A stretch of DNA of 64,000 nt from Microbacterium sp. zg-B96. GTDB taxonomy: Bacteria > Actinomycetota > Actinomycetes > Actinomycetales > Microbacteriaceae. The notes below the pieces were generated by a model, which saw only the letters and a program-made list of their open reading frames with translations, was not told the origin of the DNA and searched no databases. Shown one piece after another: positions 16,637 to 26,498 of this stretch. Position numbers and translations under genes: made by a program. Positions within the stretch are counted from its first letter, which is position 1, and each line of letters opens with the position of its first letter. The stretch covers positions 496,001 through 560,000 of the forward strand of contig NZ_CP126738.1 of the NCBI RefSeq assembly GCF_030246865.1, written 5' to 3'.

Positions 16637-17443
16637 CTACGGCTCGCTGTCTTCGGCGTCCTCATCCGGGTGCGGCGCGACCGCGCGATATCCGGCACCG
16701 CGCACCGTCTCGATGAACCGAGGTTGCAGCGCGCTATCGCCGAGCTTGCGACGCAGGTTGGTCATGTGCGCTTCGATTGCGCGCTCGTCGGCCTCGCTGA
16801 CTTTGGAGGGATCGAGGTAGGTCTCGTCGTGCAGCGTGAGCACCAGGTCGGCTTTGCTGCGCACCCGGCGCCCTGACTCGAGAATCGTGGCGAGCAGCTC
16901 GAACTCGGTGCGCGTGAGCGCGATGTCGTTGCTGTCGACGACGACGGTGCGGGTGTCACGGTCCAGCAGCAGCCCGTCCAAGCGCACCGCATCCGACACG
17001 TGGGTGGTCGTGGAAGCCGCACTCGTGGCGGAGCCGTCGCTGCGCGGCGCATCAGGGTCGGAGACGCGAGGGCGGCGCAACAGGGCGAGCAGTCGCGCTC
17101 GCAGCTCCCGCGGGCGAAAGGGCTTGGTCACCACGTCGTCGGCACCGACGCCGAACCCCAGCACCGCATCGGCCTCATCGGTGAGCGCCGTGATCAGGAC
17201 GACGTAGGCGTCACTGCCCTGCGCGCGGATGCGCCGGGTGACTTCGAACCCGTCGATGCCCGGCATGTCGACATCGATGGTGGTGATCACCGGATCGTAG
17301 GCGACCACCGCGGCGATGCCGTCGATGCCGTTCTCAGCGGCGGTGACGGTGAATCCCGCGCTGGTGAGGATCTCAATCAGCAAATGGCGAACGTCGGTGT
17401 CGTCTTCGATAACGACAGCCCTCGGCGATGCTGTGTGCGCCAT
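16637..17443 (-). CDS. OmpR-family response regulator, copy 2
   Basis: A 268-residue regulator with receiver residues Glu13-Asp14-Asp15, Asp57 (TTIDVDMPG), Thr85 and Lys107 (TKPFRPREL), and a winged helix with LTRTEFELLATI and AIEAHMTNLRRKLGD. The start at 17443 has AGGGGGA upstream. The recognition helix is identical to copy 1 over 15 residues, so both may bind the same operator. It heads the RR2-HK-GGDEF-DUF4012 operon. Both receivers have an unusual V-A-Y-[QD]-P-[LV]-I-T-T-[LI]-D stretch before the phospho-acceptor. Confidence 0.9.
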   Translation of the reverse strand: MAHTASPRAVVIEDDTDVRHLLIEILTSAGFTVTAAENGIDGIAAVVAYDPVITTIDVDMPGIDGFEVTRRIRAQGSDAYVVLITALTDEADAVLGFGVGADDVVTKPFRPRELRARLLALLRRPRVSDPDAPRSDGSATSAASTTTHVSDAVRLDGLLLDRDTRTVVVDSNDIALTRTEFELLATILESGRRVRSKADLVLTLHDETYLDPSKVSEADERAIEAHMTNLRRKLGDSALQPRFIETVRGAGYRAVAPHPDEDAEDSEP

Positions 17444-17655
17444 GGTTCCCCCTGCACCCGCGAGAAACGGGATCCCCTCGTCCGTTCGCGGTGGATCTGA
17501 TTGTGCCCAGATCGCGCGCTCAGCGCTAGGGGCAATCGCGACGGGAGAAGGCGGCCCCGGCAAGACCCCTCTAAAATCCGAGGCCGCCGAGATCAAATTA
17601 GGGCGCCGCAACAAGCGGCGTAAAACCATTGCATCCGGATGCGCATTTCTGGTAC

Positions 17656-18960
17656 TTATGGGCGACCCATGCCGTAGTACTCCCACCCGGCGGCACGCCA
17701 GGCAGCAGCGTCGAGGCAGTTTCGGCCGTCGACGATGACGCGCCCGGACACGAGGGATGCCGCGTGCTCAGGGGACATCTGCCGGCGGTATTCGTCCCAT
17801 TCCGTCACGACGATCACCGCGTCGGCTCCGCGCAAAGCCTCGTCGCGGTCGGCAACGTAATTCAGTTGCGGATGCCGCTCCCGTGCATTTTCGATCGCTT
17901 CGGGGTCGGTGATGGTGACCCACGCGCCCAGGCCATGCAGGCGCACGGCGACGTCGAGGGCGGGCGAGTCGCGGATGTCGTCGGAGTGCGGCTTGAATGC
18001 TGCGCCCAGCACCGTCACGTTCTTCTTGAACACCGATCCGCCCAGGGCGCTCACGACGAGGTCGACCGCCCGGTCACGGCGGCGCATGTTGATCGCGTCC
18101 ACCTCTCGGAGGAACGCGATCGACTCGCCTCGACCGAGCTCTTCGGCACGGGCAGCGAACGCGCGGATGTCCTTCGGAAGGCACCCGCCGCCGAACCCGA
18201 TGCCGGCGCCCAGGAACCGGCGACCGATGCGCGCATCGTGTCCGATCGCATCGGCCAGCGTGGTGACGTCGGCACCGGTGACCTCGGCGATCTCGGCCAT
18301 CGCGTTGATGAACGAGATCTTCGTGGCCAGGAACGCGTTGGCGGCGACCTTGACCAGCTCGGCGGTGGCGTAGTCGGTGACGATGAAAGGCGTGCCCTTG
18401 GCAACGGACGGGTGGTAGACCTCCCGCAGGATGTCGGCGACGCGCTCGCCGTCTTCGCGCACCCCGACGACCATCCGGTCGGGATCGATGGTGTCCTTCA
18501 CGGCGAAACCCTCCCGCAGGAACTCGGGATTCCACACCAGGGTCGCGCCGGTCGGTGTGACGCGCTCGGCGAGTGTGGCGGCCGTGCCCACCGGCACGGT
18601 CGACTTGCCAGCGACGACATCGCCTTCGGAAAGGTAGGGGATCAGCGCGTCGATGGCGGCGTTCACAAACGTGAGGTCCGCGGCCGATCCGTCTTTCTGC
18701 TGCGGCGTGCCGACGCCCACGAAGTGCACTTTCGCGCCCTGCGCCTCGGCCATATCGGTCGTGAACCGCAGCCGGCCGGACGCGATGCCCTCGGTCAGCA
18801 GCTCCGGCAGCCCCGGCTCGAAGAACGGTGCCTCGCCGCGCGAGAGGGACGCGATCTTGCTCTCGTCCACGTCGATGCCGACCACGTCGTGACCGATGGA
18901 TGCCATGGCCGCCGCGTGAACCGCGCCGAGATAACCGCAACCGATGACAGACAGACGCAT
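17656..18960 (-). CDS. ugd: UDP-glucose 6-dehydrogenase
   Basis: A 434-residue UDP-glucose/GDP-mannose dehydrogenase. The N-terminal Rossmann motif is VIGCGYLGAVHAAAMA, the catalytic cysteine is Cys260 in GFGGGCLPKD, and NPEFLREG and ELVKVAANAFLATKISFIN are conserved substrate-binding blocks. It oxidises UDP-glucose to UDP-glucuronate, supplying glucuronic acid to the EPS. A weak hairpin downstream (17604-17620, CGCCGC/GCGGCG followed by CCCTAATTT on the minus strand) may terminate it. The convergent side is free; the next gene is the small zinc-ribbon protein, transcribed divergently. Confidence 0.93.
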   Translation of the reverse strand: MRLSVIGCGYLGAVHAAAMASIGHDVVGIDVDESKIASLSRGEAPFFEPGLPELLTEGIASGRLRFTTDMAEAQGAKVHFVGVGTPQQKDGSAADLTFVNAAIDALIPYLSEGDVVAGKSTVPVGTAATLAERVTPTGATLVWNPEFLREGFAVKDTIDPDRMVVGVREDGERVADILREVYHPSVAKGTPFIVTDYATAELVKVAANAFLATKISFINAMAEIAEVTGADVTTLADAIGHDARIGRRFLGAGIGFGGGCLPKDIRAFAARAEELGRGESIAFLREVDAINMRRRDRAVDLVVSALGGSVFKKNVTVLGAAFKPHSDDIRDSPALDVAVRLHGLGAWVTITDPEAIENARERHPQLNYVADRDEALRGADAVIVVTEWDEYRRQMSPEHAASLVSGRVIVDGRNCLDAAAWRAAGWEYYGMGRP

Positions 18961-19157
18961 GGCATTCCTCAGGTCGAAGAAGTAGGGGCTTCGGATGCGG
19001 GTGCCGGCACCGGTGGGCGGCTATCGATTCCTTCCCTATTCCTAGCAGACCGCGGAGGCCATTGATTGATGCCTATAGGGGGCGTAGCGTCGCGTTCGGA
19101 CGCTGGGGTCCATTGGGGTCCGCTCGTGCGGAGCGGTAAGGGCGTTGTGGGGGAACG

Positions 19158-19325
19158 ATGCTCATGGGGATTTTGGCTTTCGTGGACAGGACGATGTGGG
19201 GCGTTGGCACTGTCCAGTGCGAGGAATGCGGGGCTTTAGTGCGTCCGCACCGCGCGATATGGCGCGGTGCGCATCCCTACTGCTCGGTCGCGCATGAACT
19301 GCAGGACAACGACGAGTTCGCCTGA
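19158..19325 (+). CDS. Small zinc-ribbon-like protein, 55 residues
   Basis: An overlooked-size frame starting ATG at 19158 after GGGGGAACG. The product is MLMGILAFVDRTMWGVGTVQ followed by C21-E-E-C24 and, about 18 residues later, Cys42 and His46 (H39-P-Y-C-S-V-A-H). Two spaced pairs of Cys/His ligands suggest a single zinc ribbon or treble-clef knuckle. It ends 7 bp before the convergent fcl stop. No family is recognised; it could be a small regulator or chaperone of the EPS locus. Reality rests on the ribosome-binding site and the metal motif. Confidence 0.6.
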   Translation: MLMGILAFVDRTMWGVGTVQCEECGALVRPHRAIWRGAHPYCSVAHELQDNDEFA

Positions 19326-19332
19326 GTATCGC

Positions 19333-20313
19333 CTATTCGCGAATAGCGTCCACGTTGTCGCGGTACCAGGCAACAGTGCGCTCGAGGCCCTCTTCGAGAG
19401 TGATCTTCGCGGTCCAGCCCGCTTCGGCGAGCTTGGAGACATCGAGCAGCTTCTGCGGCGTGCCGTCGGGCTTGGTGGTGTCCCACTCGGTGGCACCGGT
19501 GAATCCCACGACGGTGCCGATGGTCTCGGCGATCTCACGGATGGTCACATCCGTGCCCGTGCCCACGTTCACCTGCTCGGGACCGTCGTAGTGCTCCATC
19601 AGGTGCAGCACGGCGTCGGCCATGTCGTCGGAATGCAGGAACTCGCGGCGCGGTGTGCCGGTGCCCCAGTTCGTGACGGTCGGTGCGCCCGATGACGCCG
19701 CTTCGTCGTAGCGGCGGATGAGTGCTGGCAGCACGTGCGAGCCCTGGGGCGAGAAGTTGTCGTTGGGGCCATACAGATTGGTCGGCATGGCGGAGATCCA
19801 GGGGAGCCCGTACTGACGGCGTACGGCTTGCGTGTGCAGGATGCCGGCGATCTTCGCGATCGCATACGCGTCGTTAGTGGGCTCGAGGTGCCCCGTCAGA
19901 AGCGAGTCCTCGCGGATCGGCTGCTCCGCCAGTCTGGGGTAGATGCACGACGAGCCCAGAAAAGCGACGCGCTCGACATCGTTCGCCAATGCCGCATCCA
20001 GCACGTTCGTTTGGATGCGGAGGTTGTCGCTGAGAAAGTCGACCGGGTACGTGCTGTTGGCGAGGATTCCGCCGACCTTCGCCGCGGCCAACACGATGTA
20101 CTTGGGCTTGATCTCGGTCATGTACTCGAACACCGCGTCGCGGTTTTTCAGGTCGAGTTCGGCCGACGACTTGCCGACGATGTTCCCGAATCCCGAAGCC
20201 GCGAGCTTACGGACGATCGCAGACCCGACGAGGCCACGGTGCCCTGCCACGTAGAACGTGGCGTCGCGATCGAGCTCGCCCGGCGTGTAATCGAGCCGGT
20301 CGCTCGCGGTCAC
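19333..20313 (-). CDS. fcl: GDP-L-fucose synthase
   Basis: A 326-residue short-chain dehydrogenase/reductase (extended type). The nucleotide motif is [16 protein letters not shown], and the catalytic pieces are SSCIYP and YAIAKIAG (Tyr-x3-Lys). [13 protein letters not shown] and the Gly/Thr-rich C-terminus match GDP-4-keto-6-deoxymannose epimerase-reductase (WcaG). It makes GDP-L-fucose from the Gmd product. The GTG at 20313 overlaps the gmd stop by 4 bp (GTGA), so the pair is translationally coupled. Confidence 0.93.
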   Translation of the reverse strand: MTASDRLDYTPGELDRDATFYVAGHRGLVGSAIVRKLAASGFGNIVGKSSAELDLKNRDAVFEYMTEIKPKYIVLAAAKVGGILANSTYPVDFLSDNLRIQTNVLDAALANDVERVAFLGSSCIYPRLAEQPIREDSLLTGHLEPTNDAYAIAKIAGILHTQAVRRQYGLPWISAMPTNLYGPNDNFSPQGSHVLPALIRRYDEAASSGAPTVTNWGTGTPRREFLHSDDMADAVLHLMEHYDGPEQVNVGTGTDVTIREIAETIGTVVGFTGATEWDTTKPDGTPQKLLDVSKLAEAGWTAKITLEEGLERTVAWYRDNVDAIRE

Positions 20314-21338
20314 GCTGCGGCCCACGAGGGGAGCTTGACGGTGTCGATCCAGTGCTGGCCCTCTTCGAGGGCCGTGATGTCGGCGTCGACCATGAGCTTG
20401 GCGAGCTCCTTGCCGTCGATGGTCGGGGTCCAACCCAGCTTGTCCGCCGCCTTTGACGGGTCGCCGATCAGGGCGTCGACCTCGGTGGGGCGCAGGTAGC
20501 GCTCGTCGAATTTGACGAACTCCATCCAGTCCAGTCCGACGTGGCCGAAGGACGTTTCGAGGAAGTCCTTAATGGTGTACCCGACGCCGGTGGCCAAGAC
20601 GAAGTCTTCCGGTGTGTCGACCTGCAGCATGCGCCACATACCCTCGACGTACTCGGCGGCGTAACCCCAGTCGCGGATGGATTCCAGGTTGCCGAGATAC
20701 AGGTCTTTCTGGGTGCCGGCCTTGATGCGGGCAACGGCGCGGGTGATCTTGCGGGTGACGAACGTCTCCCCTCGGCGAGGGGACTCGTGGTTGAACAGGA
20801 TCCCGTTGACCGCGAACATTTCGTAGGCCTCGCGGTAGTTCTTGGTGATCCAATAGCTGTAGAGCTTCGCTGCGGCGTAGGGGGAACGCGGGTAGAACGG
20901 GGTGTCCTCGTCCTGCGGGGGAGGGGTCGCGCCGTAGAGTTCAGACGACGAGGCCTGGTAGAAGCGCGTGTGGATGCCGGAGAGGCGCACCGCCTCGAGC
21001 AGACGAATCGTGCCGGTTCCGGTGGTGTCGGCGGTGTGCTCCGGTTCGTCGAATGACACCCGCACGTGCGACTGTGCCGCGAGGTTGTATACCTCGTCGG
21101 GGTTGATCTGCGCCATCAACGTCACCAGGCGCGCGCCGTCGCTGAGATCGCCGTAGTGCAGGAAGAGCTTCGCTTCGGGATCGTGCGGGTCGACGTAAAG
21201 GTGATCGATGCGTGAGGTGTTGAAGGTGGAGGCGCGGCGGATGAGGCCGTGCACCTCGTACCCCTTTGACAACAACAACTCGGCGAGATAGGAGCCGTCC
21301 TGGCCGGTGATACCGGTGATAAGGGCGCGCTTGGTCAT
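20310..21338 (-). CDS. gmd: GDP-mannose 4,6-dehydratase
   Basis: A 342-residue SDR enzyme. It has the NADP-binding [15 protein letters not shown], the substrate block SSELYGATP, and the catalytic [19 protein letters not shown], where the Tyr-x3-Lys pair sits. It converts GDP-D-mannose to GDP-4-keto-6-deoxymannose, the first step to GDP-fucose. It is coupled on both sides: ATGA overlap with the upstream glycosyltransferase and GTGA overlap with fcl. Confidence 0.95.
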   Translation of the reverse strand: MTKRALITGITGQDGSYLAELLLSKGYEVHGLIRRASTFNTSRIDHLYVDPHDPEAKLFLHYGDLSDGARLVTLMAQINPDEVYNLAAQSHVRVSFDEPEHTADTTGTGTIRLLEAVRLSGIHTRFYQASSSELYGATPPPQDEDTPFYPRSPYAAAKLYSYWITKNYREAYEMFAVNGILFNHESPRRGETFVTRKITRAVARIKAGTQKDLYLGNLESIRDWGYAAEYVEGMWRMLQVDTPEDFVLATGVGYTIKDFLETSFGHVGLDWMEFVKFDERYLRPTEVDALIGDPSKAADKLGWTPTIDGKELAKLMVDADITALEEGQHWIDTVKLPSWAAA

Positions 21339-22642
21339 CGTGTCTCCGTGTTCATCGGGCGGGAGCTTGCCTCAGGGGTTTGTTTCGGGAAATGGTCGAG
21401 CGGTTCATCGCCGTCGATGAGGCCAGATAGCAGAGCGTCGAAAGCATCGATCGCGGTGGTCTCGTCTAGGACCGTATCGCGGAACCGGCGCCCGCTCGCA
21501 CCGAGCTCGCTGGCGTGGGACCGGTCAGCGCACAGCGCCAACACGCCATCGAGTAGAGCTTGCGGGTCTCCGGCCGGCACTACCGCCCCGCCGCCCGAGT
21601 GACGGATCTCTTCGGCCGTGATCCCAGCCAAGTCGGTGGCAGCGAGCACTGGGCGCCCCGCGGCGAAGTACGAGGTCAGCTTGCTCGGTACAGCCATCTC
21701 GGCCACGCCGGGCTTTTCGTTGACTAGCAGCACATCCGCGGCTTGGAGGGCCGCCCCGAACTCACTCTCGGAAAGCGCTTCGAGGAACGTTACGGTGTCG
21801 ACGTCCCTTGCCAACTCTTCAAGGTGCGCGCGCTCGGAACCGCCACCAAGAAAGACGAAGCGCACCCGGTGTCCGCCGACCTGCGCGAGCCGTCCAGCTT
21901 CCACCACATTGCCGAGTCCCTGCTTAACGCCCATGTTCCCCGCGTGCAGCACGATCACCTCGTCGGTGCCCCAGCGCAGTGCCACACGCGCAAGATCGCG
22001 ATCGACCTCGGGGGCGCGGGACAGATGGGTCCAGTTACGGATCACTTCAATTCGGTCCATCGGCACCGCAAAGTCGTGGTGAACGCGTTTGGCGAACCGA
22101 TCATGAATCACGATCACGCGGGTGGCGCGGCGCAACACCCAACCCTCAAGGGCCTGCATCGTGCGGAGGACAATGCCGCCGGACTGGCTTGTCTCGCTGA
22201 GGCCGAGGCTATAGAGGTCCTGCACCCACACCACGAACGGTGTCTTGGGATGGGTGATTAATGAGCGCAGGCGGCTTACTGCAGTGGAGATGAGCGCGGG
22301 AGACACGGCGACGATTACGGAAGGCCTTTCCCACCGTTGTCCCGCCTGCCTGAGTCCAAAGGTGAGCTCGGAAAGAGCGCGACGCATCCCAGATGGACGG
22401 GAAGGAACGTAGTGAAGGAGCCGGCTGACGTGCACACCGTCGATGTTCTCGCGCCGCACCCACTGCCCGTAACCTGTCTTTACAGCCCAGTCAGGATAAT
22501 GGGGGTGCGCAGTCAATGCCCGCGTCTCGTAGCTGCGACTCGCGATCCCGCCCGCCATCGCACCGGTGTACGGAGAGATTCCCGTCCTTTCCGGGGGATA
22601 GTTGAGTCCGAGGATGAGAACTCGGCGTAACTGACTGGGCAC
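21335..22642 (-). CDS. GT4-family glycosyltransferase, WbuB-like
   Basis: A 435-residue GT-B transferase starting with GTG. The N-terminal domain has [18 protein letters not shown], typical of WbuB/WcaI-type enzymes; the C-terminal domain has [22 protein letters not shown] and, near the end, [20 protein letters not shown], the donor-binding region. WcaI transfers fucose in colanic acid synthesis, and this gene is coupled to gmd-fcl, so a fucosyltransferase is a reasonable guess. It is divergent from the acetyltransferase at 22696, with only about 50 bp between starts. Confidence 0.8.
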   Translation of the reverse strand: MPSQLRRVLILGLNYPPERTGISPYTGAMAGGIASRSYETRALTAHPHYPDWAVKTGYGQWVRRENIDGVHVSRLLHYVPSRPSGMRRALSELTFGLRQAGQRWERPSVIVAVSPALISTAVSRLRSLITHPKTPFVVWVQDLYSLGLSETSQSGGIVLRTMQALEGWVLRRATRVIVIHDRFAKRVHHDFAVPMDRIEVIRNWTHLSRAPEVDRDLARVALRWGTDEVIVLHAGNMGVKQGLGNVVEAGRLAQVGGHRVRFVFLGGGSERAHLEELARDVDTVTFLEALSESEFGAALQAADVLLVNEKPGVAEMAVPSKLTSYFAAGRPVLAATDLAGITAEEIRHSGGGAVVPAGDPQALLDGVLALCADRSHASELGASGRRFRDTVLDETTAIDAFDALLSGLIDGDEPLDHFPKQTPEASSRPMNTETR

Positions 22643-22695
22643 ATCACGAGGCTATCGTGGGTGGGATTTCCTCGGGTTACCGAAAGGCAGGACTT

Positions 22696-23268
22696 TTGGA
22701 CAACGTGCCGGTCATCGACCTGTCAGAGGCACCCGGAGAGCGCGCCGCCTGGGGTCGACCAGCGTGGGTCGTCTACTTGTGGGCCATCTGTGAGTTGCTC
22801 TTCGTTACGAATCCGTGGCAGATCAGCTCGGGCCTTCGCGTGCGCGTTTTGCGGGCATTCGGCGCCCAGATCGGGGAGGGGGTCATATTTCGCCCTCGAA
22901 CAAGGGTGAAGTTCCCCTGGAAATTGCATATCGGTGATCGTTCATGGATTGGCGAGGGCGTCTGGTTTCATAATCAGGACCACATCCATGTCGGCCACGA
23001 CGTTGTGCTCTCGCAGGAGACGTTCCTCACGACAGGCAGCCACGCGCATCGGCGCGACATGGCGCTCATCACTCGACCGATCCACATTGATGCAGGCGTC
23101 TGGATCACGTCGCGTTGCATCGTGCTCGGGGGAACCCGAATTGGGCGGTCCGCCCTGGCCCAGCCGATGACTGTCATAGCCGGGGTCGTTCCTGCTAACA
23201 CAATCATTGCCGGAGATCGGGCCGAGGCTGTTGGGGTGCGGTTCGCTGTCGCAGAGGCGGAGAAATGA
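22696..23268 (+). CDS. WcaF-like sugar O-acetyltransferase
   Basis: A left-handed beta-helix acyltransferase of about 190 residues. Hexapeptide repeats run from about residue 65 (IGEGVIFRPRTRVKFPWKLHIGDRSWIG), with the catalytic-type histidine in TTGSHAHRRD. The N-terminus LSEAPGERAAWGRPAWVVYLW aligns with WcaF (LSRF..RGRPAW). TTG at 22696 was chosen because it gives a family-like N-terminus and has AGGCAGG upstream; a GTG at 22657 would add 13 residues. It probably O-acetylates a sugar of the repeat unit. ATGA overlap couples it to the next gene. Confidence 0.82.
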   Translation: MDNVPVIDLSEAPGERAAWGRPAWVVYLWAICELLFVTNPWQISSGLRVRVLRAFGAQIGEGVIFRPRTRVKFPWKLHIGDRSWIGEGVWFHNQDHIHVGHDVVLSQETFLTTGSHAHRRDMALITRPIHIDAGVWITSRCIVLGGTRIGRSALAQPMTVIAGVVPANTIIAGDRAEAVGVRFAVAEAEK

Positions 23269-24386
23269 GAATCGCCCAGGTTGTGACCTACATCTCCCCC
23301 GACGGCGCCTTCGGGGGGCCGAGCCGTGTCGCGTTGGGACAGGCGGCAGCGCTCGCTGAGCGGGGCCATGACGTCACGGTGTTCGCAGCCTCGCCGCTCG
23401 ATGTGGTGGAGCGCCGCTCGCAGGACGGCTACATCCTCAGCAAGTTTCCCGGACGAAAGGTCGTTCCTGGCGACGGGTTCGCCCTTATGCGTGCCCCACG
23501 ACTGAATAAGGCGTTTCGGACTCAGCTGTCCAGCTTCGACGTCGTGCACGTGCATCTTGCACGCGACTTGGTGACTATGCCAGTCGCCGTCGCTGCCCGG
23601 ATGGCCGGCGTTCCGTACGTCGTTCAGACGCACGGAATGATCGATGCATCGGGTCGCTGGCTTGCCCGAGCGCTCGACCGGTTCGCCACCAAGCCGGTCC
23701 TTCGAGGTGCGAGGGCGGCGCTGGTGCTAACCGATCAAGAAGAACTTGACCTTCGAGGCGTCGAACCCTCAGTTAAGATAGTCAGGATCTCGAACGGCAT
23801 TCGCGTCGGCCAGGTGGCTCCGTACGAGGGGCGGAAGAACCGTGTTCTGTTCCTCGCGCGACTGCAGGAGCGAAAGCGGCCCGTGGCCTTCGTAGAGATG
23901 GCGACGCTGCTTCATGAGTCCTTCCCTGAAACGGAGTTTGTCTTGGTGGGGCCTGACGAAGGCGAAGCCGCGGCGACGCAAACGGCGATCGAACGATCGG
24001 GGCATTCGGGCAAGATTCGCTGGGTCGGCCCGGCCTCGCCAGACGAGACGAGCGACTGGATCGCCTCCGCGCGCGTATATGTTCTCCCGTCCTTCGGCGA
24101 GGTATTCCCCATGACGATCTTGGAGGCGCTCAGTGTGGGGACACCGGTCGTGGCGACCGACTCATTGGGCATCGCGGGGGCGTGCGGGGCCCACGGGGCG
24201 GCTCTCATTACCGACGGAACCGCGCGGGAACTCGCTGGAGCGGTCGCCCGGATCCTGACAGATTCCCGGCTCGCGAGTGAACTACGCGCGGGCGGGTCGC
24301 GCTATCTCCGAAAGGATCTAGATATCTCGAACGTAGCGGCACATCTCGAGGACCTGTATGCCGCGCACGCGGGGGCGTCGTCGTGA
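23265..24386 (+). CDS. GT4-family glycosyltransferase
   Basis: A 373-residue GT-B enzyme. The N-terminal half begins MRIAQVVTYISPDGAFGGPSRVA, with the Gly-rich acceptor loop; the C-terminal half has ILFLARLQERKR-type strands and the E-x7-E signature region SFGEVFPMTILEALSVGTPVVAT, so it is a retaining GT4 transferase. It presumably adds one sugar to the lipid-linked repeat unit; donor and linkage are unknown. It overlaps both neighbours by 4 bp, in a plus-strand operon running to 30212. Confidence 0.85.
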   Translation: MRIAQVVTYISPDGAFGGPSRVALGQAAALAERGHDVTVFAASPLDVVERRSQDGYILSKFPGRKVVPGDGFALMRAPRLNKAFRTQLSSFDVVHVHLARDLVTMPVAVAARMAGVPYVVQTHGMIDASGRWLARALDRFATKPVLRGARAALVLTDQEELDLRGVEPSVKIVRISNGIRVGQVAPYEGRKNRVLFLARLQERKRPVAFVEMATLLHESFPETEFVLVGPDEGEAAATQTAIERSGHSGKIRWVGPASPDETSDWIASARVYVLPSFGEVFPMTILEALSVGTPVVATDSLGIAGACGAHGAALITDGTARELAGAVARILTDSRLASELRAGGSRYLRKDLDISNVAAHLEDLYAAHAGASS

Positions 24387-25528
24387 AACAAGTGTGGGTG
24401 GTGCAACCCTACGTTCCGGACTACAGGGTGCCCTTCTTTGAGTTGCTGATTGACGCCCTGCGGACAGACGACATAGCGTTGCGCGTCGTGTGCTCCGAGC
24501 CAACAGGATCGCAAGCCGCGCGCGGGGACGCCGCTCGACCGCCCTGGGTGACAACGCGTCCGGCGCGAACTCTAAGGTTGGGACGTCGATCGATCGTTCT
24601 CACCTACACGCGCAAGGTTTGGGCCAAGGCCGATGCGGTGATTGTGCCACTCATGGGTAGTTCACTTGACGCTAATGTCGCGGTCTTCCTTCAGCGGCGG
24701 CGTAAAGTCGGCGTCTGGGGTCATATCGCTCCTTACACCGCACCACCGAACCCGGTGGATGCCTTCATCGAGCGCCAACTCATTCGCGGATCTGACGAGG
24801 TGTTTGCGTATACTCCCAGCGGGGCCGCATACGCCATTGATCATGGTGCCGATCCCGCGGCAGTCACAACAGTAATGAACAGCATCGACACAAGGTCCTT
24901 GGCCTCTGCGCTCGACCGGGTCTCAACAGCGGACATCGAGGCGTTTCGTACTCGCCTCCAACTGAATTCCCGAACGGTGGCTGCGTACATCGGCGGCCTG
25001 GACGAGAGTAAGCGCATCGACCTCCTTGAGTCCGCCCTCGACGACTTGTGGGAAATCGATCCAGGAATATGTGTCGTTATTGGCGGCACTGGGGATGCGG
25101 CCTCGCGTCTGAGCCGGGCAGAGGCGCGCGGCCAAGTGCGGCTGCTCGGCCGCGTCGACGTGGAGCAAAAGGCGCTCCTGCTCCGCTCGGCCAGTGTCAT
25201 CGTCAATCCAGGGCGAGTCGGCCTCATCGCTGTGGACGCGCTGGTTTCGGGTCGTCCGCTCGTCACCGCAGATTGGCCATACCACGCCCCCGAAATCGAG
25301 TACTTGAATGAGGGCGATTCGGTGTTCAGGGTCCCCGGCAACCCCAGTGCGCTCGCTCGCGTGATAGCTGACGTCTCGAGCCAAGAAACCTTTGACGGTG
25401 CGGCTGGGACAAGGTGGGACTACCCGTCCCTTGAGGCGATGGTCGAGCACTTTGCGGATGGGGTGCGGCGCATGTTGCAGAGCGACTCCGCCCCAATCGC
25501 ATCATCGGGCCCTCGGATTGGGGCATAA
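24383..25528 (+). CDS. Glycosyltransferase (GT-B type)
   Basis: A 381-residue protein starting with GTG in a GTGA overlap. It opens MKQVWVVQPYVPDYRVPFFELL, like a group of GT4-type transferases in capsule loci. The C-terminal domain contains AAYIGGLDESKRIDLL and GRVGLIAVDALVSGRPLVTADWPYHAPEIEYL, the sugar-nucleotide-binding half; the second E of E-x7-E is not obvious. It likely adds a further sugar to the repeat unit. Base composition is slightly lower in GC than in flanking core genes. Confidence 0.75.
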   Translation: MKQVWVVQPYVPDYRVPFFELLIDALRTDDIALRVVCSEPTGSQAARGDAARPPWVTTRPARTLRLGRRSIVLTYTRKVWAKADAVIVPLMGSSLDANVAVFLQRRRKVGVWGHIAPYTAPPNPVDAFIERQLIRGSDEVFAYTPSGAAYAIDHGADPAAVTTVMNSIDTRSLASALDRVSTADIEAFRTRLQLNSRTVAAYIGGLDESKRIDLLESALDDLWEIDPGICVVIGGTGDAASRLSRAEARGQVRLLGRVDVEQKALLLRSASVIVNPGRVGLIAVDALVSGRPLVTADWPYHAPEIEYLNEGDSVFRVPGNPSALARVIADVSSQETFDGAAGTRWDYPSLEAMVEHFADGVRRMLQSDSAPIASSGPRIGA

Positions 25529-25529
25529 G

Positions 25530-26498
25530 TTGGGCCCCCGTGACCAGCACAGCATCATTGTTGTCTCGGTATATTTCGGCCCGCTCCCGCCATATTTCTC
25601 GATGCATCTCGAATCTCTTGCGCGGAACGCGTCGGTTGACTGGTTGCTAATCACAGACCAAGAAATTGGCTTCGCGCCCGCCAATGTCCGAATTGTGACG
25701 ATCCACTGGGAAGGGTTCCGGGAGTTGGTGCAAGCGCGGCTTGGTGCTGGCATCATATTGGGGCGCCCCTACAAGATCTGTGACCTCCGTCCCTCTTTTG
25801 GAGAACTCTTTGCGGAGTATGTGGAGGGCTACGATTTCTGGGGCCATTGCGACCTCGATGTTATCTTCGGTGATGTGAGGAAATTTCTCACGCCCGACGT
25901 GCTTTCCATGCACGATAAGGTGCTTATTCGAGGCAATTTCTCGCTCTATCGAAACTCTCCCGCAATCAATTCTCTATACCGGTCGCGCCCTGACATTGCG
26001 TCGTTCGAAGTCGTGATGAGTGATCCTGCTGCCCGACGATTTGATGAGTGGCTCGGTATTCATCCGATCATTCGAGCCGAGAACGTCAGCCTGTGGAACG
26101 ACGACGTGATCTTCGACCTCAACGCCGACGCATTCTCGACCCGGGCCAACAGTTCCCCCCGGAGAGGCAGATACGCGTACATCTGGATGGATGGAAAGGT
26201 ATTCGAGTGCGACCGTCGCTCTCTCGTGCCGATTCGAGAAGGGCTGCTGATCCACTTTCAGCGACGGAGCTTGAATGTCAGGCCCTCCCCCGAGGGAGGC
26301 GACTATGTGGTGGGTGATGCGGAGATCGTCGACGCCCGGACGTATCTGGAGGAGGTCGGGACGCCTCGCGCCCGCTTCCGTCGGTTGCACGGGTCCGCGC
26401 GTTTTCGGTACCGGTGGTTCCGAACGAGAGCGCGCAATGCGCGCAACAGGCTCGTGGCGGCGCTACGAGCATACAAACGAGATTCCAAGTCCACTTGA
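25530..26498 (+). CDS. DUF6625-family protein, probable glycan-locus transferase
   Basis: About 322 residues. The pattern VVSVYFGPLPPYFSMHLESL, then WLLITDQE, PYKICDLRPSFGELFAEYVEGYDFWGHCDLDVIFGDV and RGNFSLYRN, matches DUF6625, a family found mostly within capsule and glycosylation loci. The DLDVIFGDV stretch has a DxD motif, as in GT-A glycosyltransferases, so a metal-dependent transferase is plausible but unproven. TTG at 25530, immediately after the previous stop, is preferred; the longer frame would overlap that gene by over 130 bp. The C-terminus is very Arg-rich. Confidence 0.7.
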   Translation: MGPRDQHSIIVVSVYFGPLPPYFSMHLESLARNASVDWLLITDQEIGFAPANVRIVTIHWEGFRELVQARLGAGIILGRPYKICDLRPSFGELFAEYVEGYDFWGHCDLDVIFGDVRKFLTPDVLSMHDKVLIRGNFSLYRNSPAINSLYRSRPDIASFEVVMSDPAARRFDEWLGIHPIIRAENVSLWNDDVIFDLNADAFSTRANSSPRRGRYAYIWMDGKVFECDRRSLVPIREGLLIHFQRRSLNVRPSPEGGDYVVGDAEIVDARTYLEEVGTPRARFRRLHGSARFRYRWFRTRARNARNRLVAALRAYKRDSKST

